Shown: positions 48,858 to 57,602, numbered from the stretch's first letter. The stretch is 63,925 nt of DNA from JBCCGI01 sp039029355 (GCA_039029355.1 JBCCGI010000046.1:1-63925); one strand, 5' to 3'. Notes: a model not told the origin generated them from the letters alone. Numbers and translations are program-made.

Positions 48858-50120
48858 CTAGGGCAGATAGCGCGCGCCGTAGATCGCGGTATCGCCGAGC
48901 AGCTCCTCGATGCGGAGCAGGCGGTTGTACTTCGCTACGCGGTCCGAACGGCTCGGCGCGCCGGTCTTGATCTGGCCCGCGTTGGTCGCGACCGCCAGGT
49001 CGGCGATGGTCGTGTCCTCGGTCTCGCCCGAGCGGTGGCTGATGACGGCGCGGTAGCCGGCGCGGTGCGCCAGCGCGATCGCGTCGAGCGTCTCGGTCAG
49101 CGTGCCGATCTGGTTGACCTTCACCAGGATCGCGTTGCCGGCGGCCTTGTCGATGCCCATCTGCAGGCGCTCGGAGTTGGTGACGAAGAGGTCGTCGCCG
49201 ACCAGCTGCACGCGGTCGCCGACGGCCGCGGTCAGCGCGGTCCAGCCCTCCCACTCGTCCTGGTCGAGGCCGTCCTCGATGCTGAAGATCGGGTACTTGT
49301 CGCACCAGGACTGGTAGAGGCCGACCAGCTCCTCCTTCGAGTGGCCGCGGCCCTCGATGACGTAGCTGCCGTCCTTGAGGAACTCGGCCGACGCCGCGTC
49401 GATCGCGATGCGCACGTCGCGGCCGGGTTGGAGGCCGGTGTTCTCGACCGCGGTGAGGAGCAGCTCGACCGCCTCCTCGTTCGACTTCAGGTCGGGTGCG
49501 AAGCCGCCCTCGTCGCCGACGGCGGTGTTCAGCTTGCGCTCGCGCAGGACCGAGCGCAGCGCGTGGAAGACCTCGGTGCCCATGCGCAGCGCCTCGCCGA
49601 AGCGGGTCGCGCCGAAGGGCATCACCATGAACTCCTGCAGGTCGACGTTGTTGTCGGCGTGCTCGCCGCCGTTCAGGATGTTCATCATCGGCACGGGCAG
49701 CACGCGCGCGCCGACCCCGCCGAGGTATTGGTAGAGCGGGAGCCCGGACTCCTCGGCCATCGCCTTGGCGTTGGCGAGCGAGACGCCCAGGATGGCGTTG
49801 GCGCCCAGCCGGCTCTTGTTCGACGTGCCGTCGAGCTCGCACATCGTGAGGTCGAGCGCGATCTGGTCGAGGGCCTCGAGCCCGACCAGGTTGCGGGCGA
49901 GCTCGGTGTTGACGCTCTCGACGGCCTTGAGCACGCCCTTCCCGTTGTAGCGGCCTTCGCCGTCACGGAGCTCGTGGGCCTCGTAGATCCCGGTCGACGC
50001 GCCGGACGGAACCGCCGCCGTGCCGATCGCCCCGCTCTCCAAGATCACGTCCACCTCGACCGTCGGATTGCCGCGGGAGTCCAGGATCTCCCGGCCTCGG
50101 ATGTCCATGATCTCGCTCAT
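48858..50120 (-). CDS. eno: Enolase (phosphopyruvate hydratase)
   Basis: Enolase interconverts 2-phosphoglycerate and phosphoenolpyruvate in glycolysis. The 420-aa product is full length and has all landmarks: REILDSRGNPTVEVDV, the loop PSGASTG, GGEHADNN, the catalytic Glu region GDEGGFAP, the metal ligands in SIEDGLDQ and LVGDDLFVTN, the catalytic Lys in ILVKVNQIGTLTE and SHRSGETEDTTIADLAV. It starts at the ATG at 50120, divergent from pssA, and leads a short operon with the ftsB-like and PQQ-like genes. Confidence 0.99.
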   Translation of the reverse strand: MSEIMDIRGREILDSRGNPTVEVDVILESGAIGTAAVPSGASTGIYEAHELRDGEGRYNGKGVLKAVESVNTELARNLVGLEALDQIALDLTMCELDGTSNKSRLGANAILGVSLANAKAMAEESGLPLYQYLGGVGARVLPVPMMNILNGGEHADNNVDLQEFMVMPFGATRFGEALRMGTEVFHALRSVLRERKLNTAVGDEGGFAPDLKSNEEAVELLLTAVENTGLQPGRDVRIAIDAASAEFLKDGSYVIEGRGHSKEELVGLYQSWCDKYPIFSIEDGLDQDEWEGWTALTAAVGDRVQLVGDDLFVTNSERLQMGIDKAAGNAILVKVNQIGTLTETLDAIALAHRAGYRAVISHRSGETEDTTIADLAVATNAGQIKTGAPSRSDRVAKYNRLLRIEELLGDTAIYGARYLP

Positions 50121-50296
50121 GGCCGGAAGTTAGCACCGGCCGGGGGCGCGGTGGAATGCGCCGGGCGGGAATTCGCCCCGATTCGGCCCGAAAGCGGGTC
50201 CGGTCGCGGGGGGCCGTTCAGGGCCTCCCGCCAGGCCTGCCGATGGTCCCCTCCGGCCCGCCCGGATAGCCTATGCTCCCGCCAAGCCCCCCACCC
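50121..50296. other. Divergent region between eno and pssA
   Basis: The gap holds the promoters of both genes. On the plus strand TATGCT (50272-50277) and the overlapping TAGCCT (50267-50272) look like -10 elements about 20 nt before the preferred pssA GTG. An imperfect GGGCG/CGCCC inverted repeat sits around 50162-50177. No -35 matches well. Confidence 0.35.
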
Positions 50297-51157
50297 GTGA
50301 AGCGCATCTTCATCCTCCCCACGCTGGTGACCCTCGCGAACGCCTTCTGCGGCGTGCTCGCGTTGTCCAAGGCCATCGACGCCCTCGCCTACTCGGGCGA
50401 GGACCCGGGCGTTTTCTACCGCAAGATGGAGGTCGCCTGCAGCCTGGTGTTTTTGGGGATGGTGTTCGACACCCTCGACGGCTGGGTCGCGCGCGTCACG
50501 CGCGGCTTCTCGGACTTCGGCGCCCAGCTGGACTCCTTCGCCGACGCGCTCACCTTCGGCCTGGTGCCGGCGATGCTGGCGAAGGTGTTGATCGAACACG
50601 AGGCCGAGCTCTGCGGTTACGCCGGCAGCCCGCGCATCGGGTTTCTCGCCGCGGCGGCCTTCGCCCTGATGGCGATCCTGCGGCTGGTGCGCTTCAACCT
50701 CGACAGCGGCGACGGCGCCGAGAAGGACGACGGCTTCCACGGGTTGCCCTCGCCGGCGGCGGCCGGGTCGGTCGCGTCGATCATCTGGCTGTACCTGATC
50801 CTGCGGCGTCCCGAGCTGGAGGTCTCCGAGGGCACGATGACGCCGCTCAGCCACGTGATGGGCTGGATGGAGGTCGTCAGCTGGGGGCCGGTCCTCGACC
50901 TCGTGCCCCCGCTCTTGATCCTGCTGCTGCCGAGCCTCGGGCTGCTGATGGTCAGCCAGGTCCGCTACGCCCACGGCGCGCGCTTTCTGATGCGCGCCAA
51001 GAGCCACTTCTTCACGCTGGTTTGGCTCGTGTTCGCGGTCTTCCTGCTGTTCCTCGCCCCGGTTCCGATCGTGTTCGTGCTCTTCAACGGCTTCGTGCTC
51101 TTCGGGCTGTTCGCGCCGCTCCTGGAGGCCCTCCGCGGAAGGTTCGCTGCCGCATGA
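50297..51157 (+). CDS. pssA: CDP-diacylglycerol-serine O-phosphatidyltransferase
   Basis: PssA makes phosphatidylserine, the precursor of phosphatidylethanolamine, at the inner membrane. The CDP-alcohol phosphotransferase signature is exact: D-x2-D-G-x2-A-R-x8-G-x3-D-x3-D (DTLDGWVARVTRGFSDFGA then QLDSFAD). The PssA-type start RIFILPTLVTLANAFCG is also present. Six to eight membrane segments are visible. I prefer the GTG at 50297 (286 aa), since the ATG at 50273 only adds a Pro-rich MLPPSPPP piece and overlaps a -10-like TATGCT. Its stop overlaps folK by 4 nt, beginning a pssA-folK-ispE run. Confidence 0.93.
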   Translation: MKRIFILPTLVTLANAFCGVLALSKAIDALAYSGEDPGVFYRKMEVACSLVFLGMVFDTLDGWVARVTRGFSDFGAQLDSFADALTFGLVPAMLAKVLIEHEAELCGYAGSPRIGFLAAAAFALMAILRLVRFNLDSGDGAEKDDGFHGLPSPAAAGSVASIIWLYLILRRPELEVSEGTMTPLSHVMGWMEVVSWGPVLDLVPPLLILLLPSLGLLMVSQVRYAHGARFLMRAKSHFFTLVWLVFAVFLLFLAPVPIVFVLFNGFVLFGLFAPLLEALRGRFAAA

Positions 51158-51711
51158 GCGAGGCGCCGAGGTCCGTCCGCGCGATCGTCGCCCTGTCCGC
51201 CAACCTCGGCGACCGCGAGGCGACGCTTGAGAGCGCCGTCGAGGAGCTCGACGGGACCGAGGGGCTGCACGTGCTGCGGGTGTCGCCCTGGTTCGAGACC
51301 GAGCCCGTCGGCGGGCCGCCCGGGCAGCCGGACTACCTGAACGGCGCGCTGGAGGTGGAGACCACGCTCAGCGCGCGCGAGCTGCTCGAGCGCATGCTCC
51401 GGATCGAGGTGGCCCACGGGCGCGTGCGCGCCGGCATCAAGGACGGGCCGCGCACGCTGGACCTCGACCTGCTCTTCTACGGCGAGGATCGCATCGCCGA
51501 GCCCGGGTTGATCGTGCCGCACCCGCGGCTGGAGGAGCGCACCTTCGTGCTCGAGCCTCTCGCGCGGCTCGCCCCGAACCGGCACCTGGCCGGCTGCCGG
51601 CGCTCGGTGATGGAGCGGCTCGCGGAGCTCCGCATCCGCGCCCGCCGCAGCGTGCGGCGCCCCGTGCCGCGCGAGGCGCCCGAGGCCGGGCGGGCGCGCG
51701 GGAGCCGGTGA
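51154..51711 (+). CDS. folK: 2-amino-4-hydroxy-6-hydroxymethyldihydropteridine diphosphokinase
   Basis: HPPK transfers pyrophosphate from ATP to the pterin in folate synthesis. The 185-aa product has the family's early motif LSANLGDREATLESAV, VSPWFETEPVGGPPGQPDYLN and the signature DGPRTLDLDLLFYGEDRI with the Mg-binding Asp pair, then VPHPRLEERTFVLEPL. The last 20 residues or so are an Arg/Pro-rich extension. It starts with ATG overlapping the pssA stop (ATGA) and overlaps ispE by 4 nt (GTGA). folP and folB are not nearby. Confidence 0.95.
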   Translation: MSEAPRSVRAIVALSANLGDREATLESAVEELDGTEGLHVLRVSPWFETEPVGGPPGQPDYLNGALEVETTLSARELLERMLRIEVAHGRVRAGIKDGPRTLDLDLLFYGEDRIAEPGLIVPHPRLEERTFVLEPLARLAPNRHLAGCRRSVMERLAELRIRARRSVRRPVPREAPEAGRARGSR

Positions 51712-52619
51712 GCCGATCCGAGGCGCGCCTCCTGGCGCCGGCCAAGGTCAACCTGCGGCTGGCGGTGCTCGGCAAGCGCCCCGACGGCTACCACGAGCTG
51801 GATACGACGCTCCTGGCGCTCGATCTCGCCGACGAGCTGACGGTCCGGGCGGATCCGGGGGCGGGTGCCGTGCACCTGACCGTCGCCGAGGCGCTCGACG
51901 TGCCGGCCGACGCCTCGAACCTGGCCTGGCGCGCGGCGGCGGCGGTGCTGGCCGAGGCCGGAGTCGACGACGTGGACCTGACCCTCGCCCTGCGCAAGCG
52001 CGTGCCCGCGGCGGGGGGGCTGGGCGGCGGCTCCTCCGACGCGGCCGCGGCGGCCCTCGGCGCGGCCGAGGTCCTCGGCGAGCGTGCCCGGGAGGTCGAC
52101 CTGGTGCGGCTGCTGGCGGGGCTCGGCTCGGACTGCCCCTTCTTCCTGGCGGCCCGCGCGAGCGGCCTCGGCCGCTGCCTCGGGCGCGGCGAGCGGGTCG
52201 AGCCGCTCGCCCGCCCGCCGCGTTGGGCGGTGCTGATCGCGGCCCCGGCGCTGCCGGCGCCGACGCCGCAGGTGTACGCCGCCTGGCGTCCGGAGGACCG
52301 CGCCCGCGAACGCGAGGCCGAGCCGCCGGACTGGGCCGCGCTGGGCGCCCATGAGGCGCGCGCCTACCTGCGCAACGACCTCGAGCGGGCGGCCCTGCGC
52401 GCGGTCGCGGGGCTTGCCCGGTGGCGCGAGCTGCTCGATCGCAGCGGCCTCGCGCACGCGCTGCTCTCGGGTTCGGGCTCGTCGTTCTTCGCGCTCTTCG
52501 ACGACCCCGAGGAGGCGCGCGAGGCCGAGCTGCGGCTCCGCGTTGCAGCGAATTCGGAAGGACTGCGGGCGTGCGCGGTGACGGCGGCGGCCGGAGCGGG
52601 CGTTCAGCGCCTCGACTGA
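51708..52619 (+). CDS. ispE: 4-diphosphocytidyl-2-C-methyl-D-erythritol kinase
   Basis: IspE is the GHMP kinase of the MEP isoprenoid pathway. The 303-aa product has LAPAKVNLRLAVLGKRPDGYHEL, the GHMP ATP-binding loop PAAGGLGGGSSDAAAA, the catalytic-region GSDCPFFL and the C-terminal LSGSGSSFFALF. Length is typical. GTG at 51708 overlaps the folK stop. It precedes spoVG by 138 nt, an arrangement also known in Firmicutes (ispE near spoVG). Confidence 0.96.
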   Translation: MSRSEARLLAPAKVNLRLAVLGKRPDGYHELDTTLLALDLADELTVRADPGAGAVHLTVAEALDVPADASNLAWRAAAAVLAEAGVDDVDLTLALRKRVPAAGGLGGGSSDAAAAALGAAEVLGERAREVDLVRLLAGLGSDCPFFLAARASGLGRCLGRGERVEPLARPPRWAVLIAAPALPAPTPQVYAAWRPEDRAREREAEPPDWAALGAHEARAYLRNDLERAALRAVAGLARWRELLDRSGLAHALLSGSGSSFFALFDDPEEAREAELRLRVAANSEGLRACAVTAAAGAGVQRLD

Positions 52620-52757
52620 ATTGTGGTGCGCGGCTTCGTCGCTGCGGCCGAATCTAGGAAGTCGGAATCAACGTAGCGTGAGAGCCTTGCAATCGCATAT
52701 CTCGCTCCGTCTCTTTGAACCTCAGTCCAGCGCCCCCCCGCTCCTGCCCCAGTCCGC
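52620..52757 (+). other. Intergenic region upstream of spoVG
   Basis: This 138-nt gap is clearly more AT-rich than the genes around it. TTGCAA (near 52688) and CATATCT lie close together, but without a standard 16-18 nt spacing. A pyrimidine-rich stretch precedes the spoVG ATG. A spoVG promoter here is likely but cannot be pinned down. Confidence 0.35.
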
Positions 52758-53192
52758 ATGGATATCACCGAGGTTCGCGTCAAGCTCATCCAGAATCAGA
52801 CGGACAAGCTGCGTGGCTTCGCCACGATCACGATCGAGGATTCTCTGGTCGTCCGGGACCTGAAGATCATCGAGGGTGGCCAGGGACTGTTCCTGGCGAT
52901 GCCCAGCCGCAAGCTCTGCGACCGCTGCCAGAAGTGCGGCGGCAAGAACCACCTGCGCGCCCGCCACTGCAACGACTGCGGCATGCGCCTGCAGGAGCTG
53001 CGCGGCGAGGTCGATGACCGCGGCCGTCCGCGGCTCTACGCCGACATCGCCCACCCGATCAACCAACGCTCGCGCGACTTCGTGCAGCGGCGCGTGATCG
53101 AGGCGTACCACGACGAGCTCGAGCGCTCCAAGCAGGAGGGCTACGTGGCGACGACGTTCGACGACCTCGACTACGAGGTCTACGACCTCTAG
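52758..53192 (+). CDS. spoVG: SpoVG-family regulator with an inserted zinc ribbon
   Basis: SpoVG is a small RNA/DNA-binding regulator. The 144-aa product has the SpoVG core: MDITEVRVKL, GFATITIEDSLVVRDLKIIEG, GLFLAMPSRK, then DIAHPINQRSRDFVQRRVIEAYH. Typical SpoVG is about 85-100 aa. Here about 40 residues (54-93) are inserted in the loop just after MPSRK and hold CDRCQKCGGKNH and RHCNDCGMRL: Cys 54, 57, 60, 71, 74 and His 65, 70. C57/C60 with C71/C74 make a plausible zinc ribbon. It follows ispE, consistent with known ispE-spoVG neighbourhoods. The insert may add a nucleic-acid-binding surface (inference). Confidence 0.9.
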   Translation: MDITEVRVKLIQNQTDKLRGFATITIEDSLVVRDLKIIEGGQGLFLAMPSRKLCDRCQKCGGKNHLRARHCNDCGMRLQELRGEVDDRGRPRLYADIAHPINQRSRDFVQRRVIEAYHDELERSKQEGYVATTFDDLDYEVYDL

Positions 53193-53204
53193 CGGCTCTC
53201 TTCC

Positions 53205-54137
53205 GTGGCACGGCCCCCGTTCGTCGACCTGGGCGCCCTGGTGCTCGGGCCTGGCGCGGTGGGGGAGGCGCTCGCCCGCGAGCTGGCCCGGGGCGGGGCG
53301 GCGGTCGAGCTTTGGGCCCGCCGCCCCGAGCGCGCCGCCGCGGTCGCCGAGCGCCTCGGCGCCGAGCCCCTGGCCGGCGCGGTGCGGGCCGCCCCCGACC
53401 TCGCGGGCGCGCTGGCGGCGTGCGGGCTGGTGCTGGTCTGCGTGTCGGACGACGCGATCGCCGCGGTGGCGGAGCGCGCGGCCGGCGTGCGGGCGGACGC
53501 CTCCGGGCGTGTGGCGCTCCACACCAACGGCTTCCTCGGGAGCGAGGCCCTCGCGCCGCTGGAGCGCGCCGGCGCGGCGACGGGCGTGCTGCACCCCCTG
53601 GCGCCGCTGCCGCCGCGCCTCGGGCCGGTCGAGGAGCCCGCGCCCCTCGCCGGCGCCTGGTTCGCCGTCTCCGGCATGCCCGAGGCACGCGCGCTGGCGC
53701 GCCGCGTGGTGGCGGGTCTCGGCGGGCACGAGCTGGAGCTCGCCGCTTCGCCCGACGCCCAGCCGCGCTACCACGCCGCGGCCTCGCTGGCTTCGGGCGG
53801 GATGGTCGCGCTCATCGACGCGGCGCTCGCGCCCTTTGCAGCGGCCGCGACCGACCCCGACGCGGCCCGCGAGGCGCTGCTCGACCTGGTCGAGCGGACC
53901 CTCGCCAACCTGCGCGCCCGCGGCACCGCGGGAGCCCTCACCGGCCCCGCCGCGCGCGGCTCGGCCGAGCTCCTGAACGCGCAGCTGGCCGCGCTCGCGC
54001 CCTATGGCGCCGCCGGCCACGACGCGGCGCCGCTCTACCGCGAGCTGGTCGACCGCATGCTGCTCCTGGCCGAGGAGCGCGGCTCGATCAGCGCGGAGGA
54101 TCGCCGGCGGGTGGCGTCGCTCCTGCGGCGATCGTGA
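53205..54137 (+). CDS. Rossmann-like/DUF2520 dehydrogenase-type protein
   Basis: The 310-aa product has an N-terminal NAD(P)-binding fold (ALVLGPGAVGEALARELARGG, VELWARRPERA, LVLVCVSDDAI) and the ALHTNGF and GVLHPLAPLP motifs of the Rossmann-like/DUF2520 pair. The C-terminal helical domain contains RYHAAASLASGGMVALID. Related to ketopantoate- or pyrroline-carboxylate-reductase-like oxidoreductases; the substrate is unknown. GTG at 53205 lies 12 nt after the spoVG stop. Its last 50 nt overlap the 3' end of the opposing SGNH gene. Confidence 0.85.
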   Translation: MARPPFVDLGALVLGPGAVGEALARELARGGAAVELWARRPERAAAVAERLGAEPLAGAVRAAPDLAGALAACGLVLVCVSDDAIAAVAERAAGVRADASGRVALHTNGFLGSEALAPLERAGAATGVLHPLAPLPPRLGPVEEPAPLAGAWFAVSGMPEARALARRVVAGLGGHELELAASPDAQPRYHAAASLASGGMVALIDAALAPFAAAATDPDAAREALLDLVERTLANLRARGTAGALTGPAARGSAELLNAQLAALAPYGAAGHDAAPLYRELVDRMLLLAEERGSISAEDRRRVASLLRRS

Positions 54138-55476
54138 CCACCGCCGACGCCGACCGGAACAGGTCCGGGTGGTGCTGCGGGCCGAACAGCGCCTGCGCGT
54201 AGAGCGGCCCCTCCTTCGCCGCGCGCCGCAGCTTGGGCGGGAGCGGCAGCTCGACGCGCCCCTCGGGTCCGATCGGCAGCAGGTACGCGGCCTGGCGCAG
54301 GCTCTGGCGCAGATGGTCGCTCGCGGCGAGGCCGGTGGCGAAGCCGGCCACCTCCTCGGCGCCCTGCGCGTCGGAGAAGAGCACCCGTGCCGCGTCGCCG
54401 TGGCGGCCGGTGATGACCAGCCGCTGGCCGTCGAGGGCGAGCGTGCGCTCGCGCGCGTCGCTGCGCGCGGCGAGGTCGGCGGCCAGGGGCAGCGCGGCGG
54501 CCTCGCCCGCGACCAGCCCGGCGCCGTGCAGCGCGCGGTGCACCGCGGCGGCCATCACCTCGGTCGCGAGCGCGCGCGGGTGGCCGTCGGGGAAGGCGAG
54601 CTCCTCGATGCCGAGCTCGGCGACGTAGGGGGCGAGCACCTCTTCGAGGTCGACGAACAGCACGCCGGTGCGCGCCGCGACCCCGCGCAGGGTGCGGTTG
54701 ATGTCGGGGATCGGGCCCAGGGCAAAGGGGTACGTCAGGAGCATCGGCGCCACGCCGGCCTCGTCGCAGCGGGCGAAGAGCTCGTCGCAGCGGTTCTCGA
54801 TCGCGGCCAGGAAGTCGCCGCCCTCGAGCCGCTTGCGGGGCTGGTGGAACGTGACCTTCTCGCCCGCGCGGTTCTCGATGCGGAACACGCGCCCGTCCCC
54901 GGTGTCCTCGGCCGAGCGGCGGTAGTCGATCAGGCCCATCGCGTCGTCGGTCGTGCGGAAGTCGCCCTCGGCGGTCTCCCCCGCGCCGGCGGAGTCGGCC
55001 TCGCGCGAGGCCGACAGGTCGTCCCGGGCCGACAACAGGAGGAAGCACTTCACAATCCGCAGGTCGCCGACGAAGCGCCCGAGCCCCGAGTCGCGCCAGC
55101 CGGTCTGCGACCAGGTGTTGTTCACGCCGAACAGCGCGATCACGACGCCGGGGCGGTGGCGCTCGATCTGCTCGGGCAGGTTGCGGGCCACGTGGTCGGC
55201 GCCCATGCCCGGCACGCCGAGGTTGAGCACGGCCGGGGCGTCGGCGCCGGCCGTGGCGACCAGCTCGCCGAGGCGCGCGGGGTAGGAGTCGGCCGGCGCG
55301 AGGTAGAGCCCGAAGGTGTTGCTGTCGCCGACGCACAGGATCGCGCCCTCGCCGGCCTCGGCCGAAGGGCCGCGGCGGTGGACGGTCAGGTAGGCCCAGC
55401 CCGCCGCGCGGAGCAGCAGCTCGGCGCCGACGAGCCCGAGGAGGAGCGCGAGCAGGATTCGGCCGGCCTTTCGCAT
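54088..55476 (-). CDS. Membrane-anchored SGNH/GDSL-type hydrolase
   Basis: The 462-aa product from the ATG at 55476 has one N-terminal membrane helix (ILLALLLGLVGAELLLRAAGW) and then an SGNH hydrolase domain. Block I is ILCVGDSNTFG (Ser nucleophile), the block II Gly is in LNLGVPGMGAD, the block III Asn is in ALFGVNNTW, and a late FPDGHP supplies Asp and His, with one residue fewer between them than the usual DxxH. Such proteins are esterases or acyl hydrolases acting outside the membrane. Roughly the last 120 residues are family-unassigned. The 3' end overlaps the convergent DUF2520 gene by 50 nt. Confidence 0.85.
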   Translation of the reverse strand: MRKAGRILLALLLGLVGAELLLRAAGWAYLTVHRRGPSAEAGEGAILCVGDSNTFGLYLAPADSYPARLGELVATAGADAPAVLNLGVPGMGADHVARNLPEQIERHRPGVVIALFGVNNTWSQTGWRDSGLGRFVGDLRIVKCFLLLSARDDLSASREADSAGAGETAEGDFRTTDDAMGLIDYRRSAEDTGDGRVFRIENRAGEKVTFHQPRKRLEGGDFLAAIENRCDELFARCDEAGVAPMLLTYPFALGPIPDINRTLRGVAARTGVLFVDLEEVLAPYVAELGIEELAFPDGHPRALATEVMAAAVHRALHGAGLVAGEAAALPLAADLAARSDARERTLALDGQRLVITGRHGDAARVLFSDAQGAEEVAGFATGLAASDHLRQSLRQAAYLLPIGPEGRVELPLPPKLRRAAKEGPLYAQALFGPQHHPDLFRSASAVVTIAAGATPPAGDPPR

Positions 55477-55536
55477 CTCCCGCAAGGTAGCCGATGGGCC
55501 TGGCGGGCGCGCGCGGCGATTTGCCAGGCTGTACCG

Positions 55537-57063
55537 ATGGCCATCGTCGTCTCCCACATCGCCGACCGCTTCGACGACCTCGCGCGCCAGGCGCTGCGCC
55601 AGCAGGGCTTGGCCGACCTGATCGAGCTGCGGCTCGACCGGATCGGCCATCCGGGCCCGGACGCGCTGCGGGCCTTTTGCGCCGAGGCGCAGAAGCCGGT
55701 CATCGTCTCCTGCCCGGGTCCCGAGGACGACGGGGCCTTCACCGGCTCGATCGACGAGCGGCTGCAGCTACTCGTCGACGCCGCCCTCGCCGGTGCGCGC
55801 TTCTGTGACGTGCACTGGGAGCTCTCGCTCGAGCTCGGCGAGCTGGAGAACAAGTGCCACCGCATCGTGTCGCGGCACGACTGGGACGGTGTGCCCGACG
55901 ACCTCGAGAGCTTCCACGAGGACGTGGCCGAGGTGCTCTACGAGGGCGACGTCACGAAGATCGTCACGACCGCGCACACGACCGAGGACGGGCTGCGGAT
56001 GCTGCGCTACGTGCGCTCGACGCGCGGCGTGGTCGGCTTCTGCATGGGCGCGGCGGGCAGCTTTACGCGTGTGCTGGCGCCGATCTTCGGCTCGCCGCTG
56101 ACCTACTGTGCGCCGGCGGTGATGCCGGGCGAGGAGGCGCCCGAGCGCACGGCGCCGGGGCAGCTGCGGGCCGACGAGCTGGTCACGATCATGCCGCCCG
56201 GCGGCGCCAACCAGGAGACCGCCATCTTCGGCGTGGTGGGGCGGCACGTCGCCTCGTCGTGGTCGCCGCGGGTGCACGGGATGGCGCTCAAGGCGGCGCA
56301 GCTGAACGCGGTGTACGTCGCGCTCGAGCCGGAGTCGCTCGGCGGGCTGCTCGAGCTCGCGGACGACGACAACTACCGCGGCTTCTCGGTCACCGCGCCG
56401 TTCAAGGCCGAGGCGGCCGAGCGCGCGGTGCGCCGCGACGGCTCGACCGACGGCGCCAAGGCGGCCAACACGCTGGTGCGCGAGGCGGACGGCTGGCGCG
56501 CCTCGAACACCGACGTGCCGGCGGTGCGCGACACGCTCGAGCGCGGCTTTCAGATCCACGCCCGCGAGCCCGGGAGGCCGGCCAGCGCGGTCGAGGCGCA
56601 CACGCTCGTGCTCGGCACCGGCGGAGCGGCGCGCGGCGTGCTGTGGGCGCTCTCGTCGATCGAGGCGCGGGCGACCGTCGCCGGGCGCGACCGCGCCAAG
56701 GCCGAGGCGCTGGCCGCCGAGCTCGGCTGCGAGGCCTGCGGCTGGGACGAGATCGAGGCGCTCCCCTACGACGCGCTGGTCCACGCGACGCCGGTCGGCT
56801 CCGCGCTCGGCGGCGGCGGCGACGCCGAGCTGCCGATCCCCGCCGACTGGATCCGTCCGGGCACGCTGGTGCTCGACGCGGTCTACCGACCGATCCGCAC
56901 GCCGCTCCTCTTGGAGGCGATGCGCCGCGGCTGCACGCCGATCCCCGGCGGGGAGTGGTTCGTGCGCCAGGCGATCGCGCAGTACCGGCTGTTCACCGGC
57001 GCGGAGCCGGACGAGGAGCTGATGCGCGCAGCCTTCGAGCACGCGCTGGAGGAGGACCGATGA
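55537..57063 (+). CDS. aroDE: Bifunctional 3-dehydroquinate dehydratase (type I)/shikimate dehydrogenase
   Basis: This 508-aa fusion performs steps three and four of the shikimate pathway. Residues 1-220 are type I dehydroquinase, with ELRLDRI, the catalytic His in SRHDW (H114), the Schiff-base Lys in VTKIVTTAHT (K141) and the closing APGQL. Residues 225-508 are shikimate dehydrogenase, with SSWSPRVHG (substrate Ser pair), the catalytic Lys in GFSVTAPFK (K289), KAANTL, the catalytic Asp in SNTDVPAV (D325) and the NADP loop GTGGAARG. The fusion is known from plants, chlamydiae and planctomycetes. The start at ATG 55537 follows from the dehydroquinase N-terminus. It overlaps aroK by 4 nt. Confidence 0.96.
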   Translation: MAIVVSHIADRFDDLARQALRQQGLADLIELRLDRIGHPGPDALRAFCAEAQKPVIVSCPGPEDDGAFTGSIDERLQLLVDAALAGARFCDVHWELSLELGELENKCHRIVSRHDWDGVPDDLESFHEDVAEVLYEGDVTKIVTTAHTTEDGLRMLRYVRSTRGVVGFCMGAAGSFTRVLAPIFGSPLTYCAPAVMPGEEAPERTAPGQLRADELVTIMPPGGANQETAIFGVVGRHVASSWSPRVHGMALKAAQLNAVYVALEPESLGGLLELADDDNYRGFSVTAPFKAEAAERAVRRDGSTDGAKAANTLVREADGWRASNTDVPAVRDTLERGFQIHAREPGRPASAVEAHTLVLGTGGAARGVLWALSSIEARATVAGRDRAKAEALAAELGCEACGWDEIEALPYDALVHATPVGSALGGGGDAELPIPADWIRPGTLVLDAVYRPIRTPLLLEAMRRGCTPIPGGEWFVRQAIAQYRLFTGAEPDEELMRAAFEHALEEDR

Positions 57064-57602
57064 GCGGCGCGGGACACGCGCCGCGCCTCGCGCTCGTCGG
57101 GCTGCGCGGCGTGGGCAAGAGCGCGGTGGGGCGCGAGCTCGCGGCGCTCGTCGGCGCGCCGTTCGTCGACCTCGACGACGAGGTCGTGCCTCACCAGGCG
57201 GCGGGGGACGTGCTGGCGCGCGTCGGGGTCGAGGAGTTTCGGCGCCTCGAGCTGGCGGCGCTCGAGCGCGTGCTCGCCGACCGCAGCGCGCTGGTGCTCG
57301 CCGCCGGCGGCGGGCTGGTCGAGACGCCCGCTGCGCGCGCGCGCCTGGCGGGCGAGGTGCGCTGCGCGTGGCTCGACGCGTCCGACGATGTGCTGGGCGC
57401 GCGTATCGCCGCGGACGCGACGCGCCGGCCGGCGCTGCTCGGCGACGACCCGCTCGCGGAGATCGCGCAGCTGCGCGCGCTGCGTGCCGAGCTGTACGCC
57501 GCGGTGTCCGTGGTCCGCGTCGAGGCGCATCCGGGCGAGCCGGTCGAGGTCGCGCGGCGGGTCCTGCGCGCGCTGTCGACACACGACGACGCGAAGGGCT
57601 AG
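57060..57602 (+). CDS. aroK: Shikimate kinase
   Basis: AroK phosphorylates shikimate with ATP, the step after the upstream fusion enzyme. The 180-aa product has Walker A GLRGVGKS (about 14-21), the substrate-binding DLDDEV, FRRLE (Arg) and AAGGGLV, and the lid Arg near RRPALL. Length is typical. The ATG overlaps the aroDE stop (ATGA). This gives a compact aroDE-aroK operon with a possible terminator about 90 nt downstream. Confidence 0.96.
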   Translation: MSGAGHAPRLALVGLRGVGKSAVGRELAALVGAPFVDLDDEVVPHQAAGDVLARVGVEEFRRLELAALERVLADRSALVLAAGGGLVETPAARARLAGEVRCAWLDASDDVLGARIAADATRRPALLGDDPLAEIAQLRALRAELYAAVSVVRVEAHPGEPVEVARRVLRALSTHDDAKG

